A DNA stretch of 64,000 bases from Pascua guehoae. Its lineage: Eukaryota; Basidiomycota; Tremellomycetes; Trichosporonales; Trichosporonaceae. The translations under genes were made by a program, and so were the position numbers. The notes beneath the pieces are model-generated. The model had not been told where the DNA came from, did no database searches, and was given only the letters and a program-made list of their open reading frames with translations. Positions 1-11,104 of the stretch are shown here, piece by piece. How positions within the stretch are numbered: the first letter of the stretch is position 1; every line of letters begins with the position of its first letter. The stretch lies in assembly GCA_001600415.1 (NCBI GenBank), contig BCJX01000013.1, positions 508,753 to 572,752 of the forward strand. The letters are read 5' to 3'.

Positions 1-954
1 CTAGGCCGCTAGGCCGCTAGGTCACTAGGCTGCTACATGGGCTGGTTTGCAGATTCCGCTGGACGCGCCTGACCTTGCGCCAGATTCAGATGTGCTGGGC
101 GCCAATTTCTCCTTTGGCCTTGACGCCACGGCACGACACGGCACATCACATCACATTGCATTGCATTGCATTGCATCGCATCGCGCATTGCACGGCGCAC
201 GGTGAGGCGCCAAGCATGCCCATCCTGCGCCTCGGGTCCAGTGCCTTGTTTGTTCAACAATCCGACTTGGGTTGAGTGGCGTGTCGTAATCGGGAATTCA
301 GGGAAACCACCAAACAGCAAGCAATAGCTCACAAAAAGGCTACAGTAGTATGTACACGACTGCATGACTCCCCCACCCACAATGCCTTGTCTGCCTTTGT
401 CCTCTGGCGGCTCCCTTGCTCCCTCGCTTCCCACATTCGCCTCTGTGTCCTTTCCCTATCCTCCCTACAAACTGTCCATCCCTCAGGTACTCGCTACCCA
501 GCTGTTTTCCCCTTGGCCCTTGGCCCCTTCCCTTCCCCTTGGCATGTTCTTGACTGTTTCACTCCTCTGCTCACATGCTCATACCCCGCAATGTGCTCAT
601 CTCGTCGTTCCATGCCGCACATCCCATGCATCCGCGTGCCCTTTGTACCCGGCGGCGCCCGCCACTAGACCACCGTCATGATTGATTCAACATTGCCTCA
701 ACAGGGCCATCATCACATCACATACGACACGCTCGACACCTGCAGCTGCGCAACAGCCTACAGTACATCGTCACTGCTACGGCAAATCATTATCCAAGTC
801 AATCGGTTTCGGCTACAGGCGGCGCCATCTAACAGCTGTATCACCAGCGTCATCCACGACACTCTCTTCCTTCCTCGGCACCCTTCTCGAACCCCGCACT
901 CTTCCCCAACTCCCTCCCCTCACCTCCACCCCCTAGCGTCACACAGCCTCAAAC
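1..954. other. Gene-free left edge, downstream of PDS5
   Basis: No supported gene. The stretch holds short overlapping open frames on both strands with Pro/Ser/His-rich translations and no recognisable domain. Positions 150-190 carry a short CATTG/CATCG tandem repeat and 1-30 a CTAGGCCG repeat. The region lies 3' of PDS5 on the minus strand. Confidence 0.6.
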
Positions 955-3900
955 TCAATCACTTTCCACAGACTGAACACTTCGCCGGCGTTTGGACGCT
1001 GATGCTTTGGCCCTGCTTTTGCGCGTGACAGCCCGATTGGCCTTTGCCTAGCGCCCCTAGTCAGCCCCTATCGTTTCCATAAACCACGCAGTCGCCACCT
1101 ACCTTGGCACCTCGGCGGCCGCCACGACCCATGACTGGGACACCGTCCCCATCCCCGTCGTCCCCGCTCTCCTCTTCAATATCCTCCATGTCCACATCCC
1201 CATCCTCGTCCTCGTCGTCGCTCGAGCTCTCATCGTCGTTCTCGTCGTCATCATCGTCCGTCTGCAGGGATGCACGGCGCTTCTTGCGCGGCGCTCGTGG
1301 ACCTGTCGCTCGCGTACGCTTGCGCTCAGAACGCTCAGCACGGGGCCGCTATTTCCGTCAGGACACGCTAAATTACCCCCACGTGATCAGTCACTTACAC
1401 TAGAACGCACAGTCAGACCTCCGACCGCCACAGTCTTCTTGCCCAGGTTTTTCGCCCACGAGGCAACAGATTCGTTCAGGTACGTCTTTCCTGAGATTTG
1501 CTGGGCAATCGATGCCGTCGGCAGGTTGTTGAAAATGTCACGCGGTAGCCTAAACTTGCCAGGGTACAGCGATAGCGGCCACTGCATGTGCTGCGCACGG
1601 TTGCGAATGATAATCTGAGCAAGCTCGCTAAGCTTGTACAGGTTCTGCAACAGGGTCAGCAAGCGATCAAGCGATCGCCCTCAGGCACCACCAGCTCGCT
1701 GGTGTCTCATTGGTGTGTACTCACAAGTGTTGGTGACGACATGGCCTCATCGCCATTGTCGTCATCTTGATCAGCTGCGGCCTCGCTGCGCTTAGAATAG
1801 TTGAGCAAAAGCCGCAGCTTGGCGTCGTCCATAATTTCGCCCACAACGCACACCGTCTTGAGCTTGGTAGCAATGTTGAATAGGAGCGCAATGTTCTCGC
1901 GCTGCGCCACACTCTCAATGAATAGCTGGATGAACCGCGAAATCTCCTTGAGCTCGCTCTCGCTCGTCCAGTCGAGGTCGGGGTGCTCGGTCAAGACGTG
2001 GAGGAGGCGCGCGAGCGGCATCTCTATGCGGTCGATGCGTTGCTCAGTGGGCAGCGCCTGTGCCCGGCGGACCACCAACCCCATAATGTTCCGCGCAAGC
2101 AGAATGTTCTCAGCCTCGGGGTCTTGGGCCACGAGGATCGGCAGCAGGTTCCAGCGGGGAAGAAGGCGCTGGAGTGGAAGTACCTCGGCTAGCTTTTTCA
2201 ACAGCCGGTGCCGCACGGCGAAAATGGCGTCTTGCACGATGAACGCGACTTCAGAAAACGGCGCAATGACCTTGTCGTACGCGCGCACATTGGCCAGCTT
2301 GAGCAGGCATAATGCTGCGCGCAGGCGCATATGCAGGCGTGCACGGCCACTGGGTAGGTTAGTGACACCCTCAGTTGTATTGGAACCTACCCCTCCATTG
2401 TGTCATCTGTAACCTGTCCGTCATTCTTCAGGACCTGAAGAAGGAGAGCAAGGGTGGGCTCAACAAGTGTTGGCGCATTAGGGTCTCGCGCCCATCCAAG
2501 CGCACGGTGCGTGCAGACGCGGAGGCTGATGATCTTGGCACGGTCCAGAACCTCTAGCTCGTCCTCCTCGACCCAACCATCCTGGAGGTCATCCTGACAT
2601 GTTAGTGGGCTATCCTTATGCAGGCGGTGATTAACTGACCTCGGAAGGAGAGCGGCGATTCATGATATCCGAAAGGATAAAGTTCAAAATCTCCTCGCTC
2701 TTGGTCTCAAAGGCGGCAGGCGCAGAGAGGGCGAGCTCACTACATGAGCGGAGCAGTGGCAACAGATTCTCCTCGTCGGGGTCTTGGAGATCTTCGGCAA
2801 TGGCCTGGCGGGTTAGCCCAGAAATGACACAGCAACCCACCTTGACCAGCTTTCCAGGCATAGCCGTGTTGTTGCAGTACGCAATGAAGCGGGAAGCAAA
2901 CTTGGCCTGTCGGGGAGTGCCAGTACGAGCGAGGTTAAACGCGCGGTCGATTGCACGCCTGGGATCAGTACTCGACATGTGTCGCAGCCATGCGTTGCCG
3001 CACTCACTTATCCGACGGGCCACTTTCAGGTTCCCACTTGCACACAGCAGACAACGCCTGAAGCCCTACCTCGACAAGCAGGTCGTTCCGCTTGTCACCG
3101 ATAATGATGACCAGCTCGGGCACATGGCTCTTGTACATTGGCGCACACTCCTTGGCGATGAGTGAGAGGAAGCGAGCTGTGAGGGCGGGCGTGACCTCAG
3201 CTAATGGTCCATCCGGCTTCTGTAGACGTTTAATCAGGCATGGGATGCTGCTGTGGTTGATGACCATCCACGCGGCCGAGTCAATCAACACGGTGAACGT
3301 CTCCAGGATGCTCGTGTGCGACTGCTCGATGCGGCGTAGCAACTCGTTCTGGTGGGGTTAGCTGGTGGGGTTACTGCAGAATCCTACCTTTGACTTGATG
3401 ATCGCTCGCAGGTCAGACTGCGGATTGACAAGTGCCTTGAACAGCTTGTACATGCGCGGCTCGTTGGCCGAAGCAAACGCCTCCATGTCTTTCCGGGCCT
3501 TGTCGGGGTCACCAAAGGTCATGCCTGAGAGTGAGTTGAGTGTTACCCACGCTGCTTCTCGACTCACGAGCAATAGCATCAATGACATAGGCGAGCTTGT
3601 CCTTGACATGCTGCTCTCGCGATGGTTCAATGACACCGCCCTTGATGTCAGCGCTGCGCACAAGTCCGCTTGGCACTCACATTGTGCTCCTCACAGACCT
3701 CCACGAATGCCCGATATGGTGACGAGCCCCTGTGATGGTCAGCTCGGACAGGGAACAACATATTGTAGCTGACGTACTTGGCGTAGCCCACAAGTCCCGT
3801 AATCCGGTCCAGTCCCTTGAGGCCATTATCATCGAGCTGAGATGCCACAAGTAGGAACCGGTCGACCCAAGCCTGCTCGTCGTCGGGTTTGCTGGGAAGA

Positions 3901-5951
3901 GGAAGGATGGAGTTTTTGAACGCGAGGCTGATCTGTGTCCTGCATGGGTTAGCGGAGGGAAAGAACCGGAACACCCACTTCAAGTCGACAGTCGCGTCTC
4001 GACGGAACGTCGTGACGAGCATCTCCTGTGGAATCCAGCCAAAGTGGTCAATGGCGTCCTCGTCGTTTGCCTCACTGAATGTCAGCTTAGACCCTAGACG
4101 ACTTAGCTTACATCTCCGAGTAGGCAAGTCCCCAAAGCTTGGCGAGCGCGTTGATTGCCTCGGTCCGCACAACAGCCTGGCCGAGTCAGCATTGAATACC
4201 ACTCGCGGCAACCCACCTTCTTGTCGCCCATCCTGCCGCCGACTGCTTGGAGTAATGATTTGCTGACATGATGTAAGGCAGTCTCATAGTCGAGCGAGCC
4301 GACGACCTTGCAGATCGCTGCCCGGACACGTTCGTCCGAGTCCTGGATACGGTCCATGAGTTCGACTGTACGAGTCAGCTCTGGCGACTGCACCACACCT
4401 ATACTCACTCTCTAACTCCCTGCGAACCTCGGGGTGGTTGACAAGGATGCCACCGGCCGCCTCGACCCATGCCAGACGCACTGGAAGCGCCTTGTCCACC
4501 TTGCGACCGAGCCACGCACGCCATGTGGAAGGGTACGCGCGGGCAAGGTCGACGACGCCATTGGCGAGTAAGGGGCGCTCGCCAAACATGGCGCCGAGCG
4601 TTTTGGTCGAGAGCTGGCGCAATGGTACCTCGTCGGCGGCACGGAGGTTCTCCTCGAGGAGAGGGATCACATTTAACAACAGGTTGGGGACGTTGCGGAA
4701 GATGGTCAGGATGAGCTCGTGTGACTCGGACAGAGTCTTGAAGTCGGAGGTCGATGGGTCACGGCCATGTGTGAGCTGGATCTCGGAAAAGTGCTGGTGC
4801 GTAAGCTACGACGTGCAAGCCTTAATAGCTTACGGCGTAAGTTGGGCGCTGCAGCTTGTTGACTGCGCGGTTGCACACGTCGGCGATGAACTGGAACGAC
4901 GGCGTATCTGGTCTCTGAGAGGTCAGCACGGCACAAACCACTTATGGAACCTCACTGTTGCATACGTCTCGAACTGGCCAAAGATGCAGTCCATGACTCC
5001 AGCAGGTACAGTGGTCGACTCGTTGAGGACCTCGGCGAGCATGTTGACAAGGTCCCGGAGGACACTCTTGTTCATGTCGGGGCTGTGTGTGAGTTACCTT
5101 CCTTGGCCGCAGCGACCTTCCCTCGGACGTACCGAACGACCTCGACAAAGCTGTTAAAGTATGTTGTGATGAGCTCATCGCTCCCTGGTAAGTCGCAGAT
5201 GAGGACAATGCTCTTGATCGACGCGAGACTGCGGATGAGATACGCGTACTCCTTATAGTACGGAATCTCTGTGAGGCGTCCCGACCCGGACGCGATCTGG
5301 CTCTGAGACTGGCTTTGGGACAGGCTCTGGCTTTCGCGTTGGCTGTCGTCGCGCGCGTTGGAGCGTTTGTTCGGCGCCAGTGGGCGGGCTACCGAGGTGG
5401 GTTTGAGGTTTTGGGAGATCTGCACGACAAAGAACTCGAAAATGTCTCGTAACTCGTCGGCCGTGTAGGGTGCGTCTGGTGCGTAGAGGCGGAGGAGGTC
5501 GGCGAGGCAGCATGCGGCGTAGGCCTTGACGCCGCGGCTGGGCGTTAGCAGTGAAGGGGGCTAGAGGGGGGTTGGAGGTGGTTGGATGTAGTGGACGCTG
5601 GACGGCAGTGGGCCTTGGACCCGGGTGCAGAGGCCGGTGGAGGAAGGTGATGGAGGTCGAGTGGAGGTGGTTCTCGACGCAACTCACTCTTTGTGATGGA
5701 GAATGACCTGGTCAATGAGCTGCTTGCGCACGGCGTTCAAGCTCTTTATTTCTGTCACATCCTGGTCGAGGGCGGCGAGCTTGTGATGCAGTGTCTGCAC
5801 GTCAGTTGCTGTTGTTGTGGAGGTCCCTGTTGACAACAACAAATAGACCCACCTTTAGACGCGTCAGGAGCGCGCTGGTACCGCCGCCCTTGCCGGACTG
5901 CAAGAGCTTTTCGGTAAAGTCGAGCTTCTGCATGGTGGCCGTACGCGACAT
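955..5951 (-). CDS. PDS5: Sister-chromatid cohesion protein Pds5
   Basis: Pds5 is a HEAT-repeat regulator of the cohesin ring that acts in the nucleus in cohesion maintenance and release. The N-terminus (MSRTATMQKLDFTEKL) is followed by the typical helix around LAALDQDVTEIKSLN, then a long run of alpha-helical repeats across about ten exons. The fragments ITGLVGYAKYVSYN and VALRADS-free HEAT segments such as MLNVIPLLEENLRAADEVP and ARTGTPRQAKFASRFIAY fit the family. The C-terminus is a low-complexity tail: basic PRAPRKKRRASLQ, a long Asp/Glu/Ser run, a GRGGRRGAK motif, then (after a predicted 55-nt intron, 1048-1102) a Lys/Arg-rich end with stop at 955-957. Such charged tails with AT-hook-like patches are usual for Pds5. 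The start at 5951 is the first in-frame Met; a second Met lies six codons on. It is divergent from the gene at 6708, and the shared region holds three ACGCGT boxes. Confidence 0.85.
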
Positions 5952-6332
5952 GGTGGGCGATGCGCGTGGCGCAGAAGTGAGGGTGGGGTGGGGATGGGGA
6001 TTTGGATTTGGATGGGTGATGGGGATGGGGGAAGAATGGAAGAGTGGAAATGAGTGGCAAGGGAAGAATGTGGAGATGAGCAAGACAATATACATCGCAG
6101 CAGGGGTCGGCCGGTATTGAGGAATGGAAATGGGACGCGCCCCGGTGCCCACCGCCGCCGGAGGCTATGGACAGTAGGGCAGGGCCAGGCTTTGTTGGGT
6201 TGACTGGACTCAGCACTTCTGTTTGGCCCACACACGCGCTTGTCGCCGGTCACTGCCGCAATGCCGCCACATGGCCTCCACCGCCCATGACCCCTCCCGG
6301 CCCTCCCCCAGCTCCCCCCCCCTACCCAACCA

Positions 6333-6444
6333 ACGCGTCGCAACTGTAAACGCGTCGCGAAATTCATTTCATTCGCACACTAAATCTGATTTGATCCCGT
6401 TAATGGCCACGTCTGTCATGTTTGGCGGCCTGTGCGTGACGCGT
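6333..6444. promoter_or_regulatory. Three ACGCGT (MCB-like) boxes between PDS5 and its divergent neighbour
   Basis: ACGCGT occurs at 6333-6338, 6350-6355 and 6439-6444 in the divergent promoter. The first two sit in a direct repeat ACGCGTCGC spaced 17 bp. In yeasts this hexamer is the MluI cell-cycle box bound by MBF at G1/S genes. It is also expected by chance every few kilobases in DNA this GC-rich, so the close pair is the main support. Confidence 0.4.
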
Positions 6445-6707
6445 CTTGACGGCGTCATTTCCACAACTGGGGGCTGGACAATGTTGCTCTCGCTCCTCGT
6501 TTGCATCACACCAACACTACCTTTTCTTCACCATCCACCATCCACGATCCACGATCCGCGTCTCCCTTGACCCTTTCACCCTTTCTCGACAACACACGAC
6601 CAGACTCGACACCACTACACTGTCTATTGCTTGCTTGCCCCCACCGCGCTCGAGGCCACCCACCGCGGCACTGCGCGCCTCACTGCGCGACCCCACCGAT
6701 TCACACC

Positions 6708-8154
6708 ATGCTCTCAATGTACGCGACGCCCCACATGCCGCGCTCCTCGTCGCCCTTGAACCCGACGCACCGGTCGAGCTCGCCCGTATCCCTCCTGTCG
6801 TCGCCGACGCCGAGCTCGTCTGTCCCCCTTTCCCTTTCGTTCGGCGACTCACTCGCATCAAGCTCGCACGCGTGCTCTACCTGGAACACGCACCCCGCGG
6901 CGTACACTTATTCCCAACCCCCATCCTCACCTAACGCCACAACACCCCGCCCCCTCTCGGCGCGGTACGCGCGCACCACCCCGTCATCGTCTCTCGCCTC
7001 CCGCCGCCCCGCCGCCGTCGCCCGCGCCGCGTCCTCATCCAGCTCCGCGGCCCCGCCAGCAGACGTCTTTGGCGAGGGCACGACCCCGACCCAGGGGGCC
7101 ATGTGGCGTGATCGCCTTGCGCGTCGCATGGCCGATCGCGAGCGCCGCAGGAACGCGCGCCAGGCCGACCTCTCGCGCCGGCGCGGGACCGACGAGGTGG
7201 ACGTCGACGAGGACGAGGCGGAGCGCCAGGCGCAGGCTGATGATGAAGAGGTGCGTCGTGTGTGTGATAGGTGACGGTGTTGTGTGGAGGCATGGCCTGG
7301 GGCCACACTGTGTGGTTGGTGGCGTTTGTTGTGGGTTAACGGCATGGAAGGCGAACGGGAGGGGCGTCGTGGGGCCAAGTGCGAAGGACGGTGTCGTGCG
7401 CCTTGACGCCGCATTGAATGATGATCGTGTCGCGTCTGGCCTGTCGTGTATTCAACACCGGCGTTGAGCCCCTGCCTCCAAGGCACTTGGGTGATCCGCG
7501 CCGCGTATGGCCTCTCCCAGTATCCTATTTGGCCCCTCCTTCCACATCACTTTGACGATCGAGCCCTCCTGATTTTCCCACCTCTTCTCACCCCAACACC
7601 CGTAACCTCCCCCTTTACACCCCGGCTAACGCCAGATCTTCCGCCGCCTCATGGTCCTCCAACGCCGGCGCGACCAGCACGCCGCGCTCTACGCCCACGA
7701 GCAAGAAACGGGCGGGAGCGACCCGGACCTGCCCGACTTTTGGGCCGACGAGCTCGACGACGTTGCGCGCGAGGAGCGCGAGCTTGTCCAGCACCTCCGT
7801 GCCTCTGACGACGGCGTCGCGTATGCCGACACGTACACGAGTCCCGGGCCGAGTCGGCGGGCATACCATGGCCAGCAGTTTGCGGACACGCCAGTGGGCT
7901 TCCACTCCCCGGCCGCCGCTTACGCCAACACTGCCGAAGCTGAGGCTTCTGACGCGGACGCCGAGGCGTGGGCGCGGCTCGCGGCCGAGGCTGAGGCTGA
8001 AGAGGCGGCGCGCGAGGCCGCGCAGGATGCCGAGGACGCGGCGTTTGCGGCGCGCGTCGAGTGGGAAATGGCCCATGGCGACGTCGGGATGGAGGAGGAT
8101 TACTTTGATCCCGAGTGGGACGCGTTCGACGACGAGCGGATGGATGTCGAATAG
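6708..8154 (+). CDS. Unrecognised Arg- and Asp/Glu-rich protein (about 353 aa)
   Basis: I do not recognise this gene. Exon 1 (6708-7250) begins MLSMYATPHMPRSSSP with a Ser/Pro/Thr-rich stretch, probably disordered. An Arg-rich helix follows (WRDRLARRMADRERRRNARQ, about residues 130-150), then an acidic segment ending ADDEE. A 385-nt intron with donor GTGCGT and acceptor GGCTAACGCCAG joins in frame to exon 2 (7636-8154), which starts IFRRLMVLQRRRDQHAALY. Exon 2 is helical and Glu/Ala-rich, with WADELDD and a C-terminus containing DYFDPEWDAFDDERMDVE. No signal peptide or membrane segment is visible. The layout of a basic helix after a disordered head followed by an acidic tail loosely recalls RPA-interacting or other nuclear adaptor proteins, but this is weak. 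It is divergent from PDS5 and convergent with ERV29. Confidence 0.65.
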
Positions 8155-8453
8155 CGAGCTACTGGCGATACCACGGCGCGGTGCAGTGGGGAGCAGCGGA
8201 ACGAGCAAGGACACGACACGACTAGCGAGACGGATAGAGACTGCGGTGTTGTACACCAGGTGTGAGAGCAGAACTGAACTGTATACATTGTGCATGTCGT
8301 GCGGTAGGTGCACTAGTAGCTAGAGATGGCGACACATGCATTTCTGGTGGGTCTGGTGCTTTTGGCTTGGCGCAGAGGGTATGGTACCCCTTTGCAGCCA
8401 GCGGGCAGGGGGCAGCGACGCAGGCCGCGAGGTGACGAGCGGGAGGAGACCGC

Positions 8454-10416
8454 TTAGAACACCTTCTTCTTCTCGTCGACAGAGAGGCCGCCTGGACCCA
8501 TGTTGACGAGGAGCAGGAGGCCGCCGACAATGGCTGGGGGTTAGCACTGGGTCGTGGATCGGGTATGAGGGAGCTGGCAGCTGGAAAGAGGATAGTCAAG
8601 CGAGTTTGGTTTGCCCTAGTGGGATTGTGATTGGCACTATTCAACCTGTCATCCGCAGGTTTTCCATCTCCCGTCCCATTGTTGCCCTCGCCCTCGGACC
8701 TCGGGGTCACACTCACAAAGGGTCTGGAAAAAGTCGTACTTGAGGAAGTCGCGCTGGGGGTGTCCCTGGTGGACGCTCCACCAGTTGTTGATGAGAACGT
8801 TGAAAATGCTGAGGAGGGTGACGAGGAACGACGCCGACCACTTTGCCTTGAAGCCAACGGCGACCATGATGCACGCACCGAGGCCGACAATGCTGACAAA
8901 GACGCGCGAGATCGACCATGTGCCCTGGAAGATGAAGCCGATGAAGAGGAAGATGAGAAGGACACGGCCGGCGAGCTGGAAGCTGGGGCGTTAGCGGATG
9001 AAGAGGCAGGCGAGTGGGTACTGAATCGGGATGGATACTCTAAGGCCACATGGGCTTTAGTGTGCTCCGGCAGCGTAGTACAATGGCAAGGACCAGTATA
9101 CGGCGGCCAGAGAGGACACAACTTCAAGAATGCAGTTATCTGCCCGTCCTTCCCAATCACACTCACTACTTGCGGCGGTCGTTCTCGTTAATGGACGGGA
9201 GGCCGGCAAAGATCTTCTTCTTGTCCTTGAGGCTGTCCGAGAGGACCATGAGGAGGCCGCCGACGACCGAAAGGTTGCGGAGGAAGAAGGACAGGTCAAA
9301 GAGGAGGCCGTAGCCGAGAGCCTGGAGGAAGACGACAGTGAGGAGCGCAGCGACAGAGTACTCGGGGTAGCGCTTGGCAATGACACCTGCCGAGCCGGCA
9401 AGCATGGCCTGGGTGGGTGTTAGTAACGTGGCGTAGGAGCAGGTGAGGATGGAACAATAGAGGCATGGCGTAGGTGGCGCAGAGGTAATGTGGATAGAGA
9501 CTTATTGTTTCCACACGGCCGCGTCTGCACCACCCAGCAGACATGTACACTACGCCGGGGACCTATTCTGACCAGTTCGGGACTTGGCCCGTGAGGGTAG
9601 AGTGTTGGCCCCGCCGCCTCCATTTCACACACCCAACCCCAAGTGACGCGGTACTCACCACAACGTTGATGAGGAGGAAGAGGTGGCTCAGACCCCATGG
9701 GATGCCGCGGTGCCTACAGTCAGCGTTTGCGCGTCAAATACACGGGGACAGGCGGCGCGACATCTGGCCCAAACACGGGCGCGTTTTGGCACATCCAGGC
9801 GCCAGTGGGAGATCACGGCGGTCGAGCATGCCACCAAGATCGGCAGAACTGTGCAAAACGACGCGCCCCGCCACGTTCCACGTTTCACGCGGGGTCAAGT
9901 GCTCGCACTCGTGCTCGTACTCACTTGCCGATGTACCACAGCTGGTCGTTCCACTGGCTCATGATGCGGATCGCGTCTGCGGTGTGAGCTGGATCCCGGC
10001 GGGGTTGGGGGATTGACGGTTGGCCCCGGCTGTCCGACACGAGCGGGCCGGATGCGCTAAGTGACGGTGCAACATTGGGAGGACAAACTTACCCTCAAGG
10101 AAAGTGACGACGATGAGGAAGCGCGCGAGCGCAGGCACATAGGGGCGGATAGGCTTTGCATCAGCACCAACACATGGACATCCACTCATCACATCTCGCT
10201 CCCCGACACCCGCGCGCAACATACCTGGGTATACGTCTCGATCGCGTCCTCGACCTTGCTCGAGATTTCCTGCACCTTTGCGACAAGCTCATTCTCCGAT
10301 CGGGGGCCGGTCGCAACGCCAGTGGGACGGATGGGATCGGGCGTGTACCCCGAGGGCATGTACGGCGCGCCCGACCCGGGGCCGCGGTTGGGGTTGAGGT
10401 GGATCCGCTGCGACAT
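8454..10416 (-). CDS. ERV29: ER-to-Golgi cargo receptor Erv29/SURF4
   Basis: Erv29/SURF4 is a multi-pass receptor that loads soluble secretory cargo into COPII vesicles and cycles between ER and Golgi. The N-terminal cytosolic part (MSQRIHLNPNRGPGSG...) leads into AKVQEISSKVEDAIETYTQ, then PYVPALARFLIVVTFLEG, DAIRIMSQWNDQLWYIGK and hydrophobic segments such as SVAALLTVVFLQALGYGLLF. A later exon carries FQLAGRVLLIFLFIGFIFQG and FNVLINNWWSVHQGHPQRD, both characteristic of the family. The last exon reads IVGGLLLLVNMGPGGLSVD and ends KKKVF, which gives a KKxx dilysine COPI-retrieval signal at the very C-terminus. The gene is split into about seven exons with CTAAC-type branch sites. The start at 10416 is the only Met before the conserved region. 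Confidence 0.93.
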
Positions 10417-11104
10417 GGCCGAGGGAGCGATGGCGGCGGTGGAGGGTGGTGGTGGTAGTAGTAGTGTAGTGTGTTGTTAAACTGCGGATTGCAGACTGGC
10501 GATTCCGGAGTGGTGGTGACCGGTAAGGTTGTGGGACCAAGAGCCGGCGTGGGGATGCGTACAAGAGGTGTGCGTCGACCGTGCACTGAGTGAGAGTAGG
10601 GACGACGGTGATGGACGCGTTGAATAATGAGGAAGTGGAAAGAGGGAACGGAGAGTGGAATGTATGGGTGGGTCTTTGTTCTTTGTTCGAATCAGTACAG
10701 CCGGGGGTGGAGTGACCGTGACCTTGGTCGTGTCGCGCTGGCACCGACGAGGTACCATCAGTCTGGACAGTCGATCTCCATGCTAGCGCGGTAGCGCCCA
10801 CGCGCCCGTGCCCCCCCGCCAGGCCGCCCAGGCTGCCAGTGCCCAGGCCAGCCAAACCCAAAAGCCACGACCATAGCAGGGACAGCTCAAAACCGAGTCC
10901 CATCAATGACGGAATCAATTTCCTCTCTCCCCGCGTGTTTGCTCTCATGCTCTCCGTCGACGAATCCCTGATGTCGCAAACGCGCAGATGGCCCCCGTTC
11001 TGACGTAAAACCAAGGCAGGCCAACCCCTTGCCCAACCCCTCTTGCAGCATGCAGCACCGCCTGCATCACCGCCTCGACGTCCATGGCGGTGCGTCATAA
11101 CACG
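10417..11104. other. ERV29 / ARP6 intergenic region
   Basis: No gene supported. It contains the ERV29 promoter, including a GT/GGTGGT-rich stretch just upstream of its start (10435-10480), and the 3' flank of ARP6. Open frames here have repetitive His/Pro/Ser translations without domains. Confidence 0.5.
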
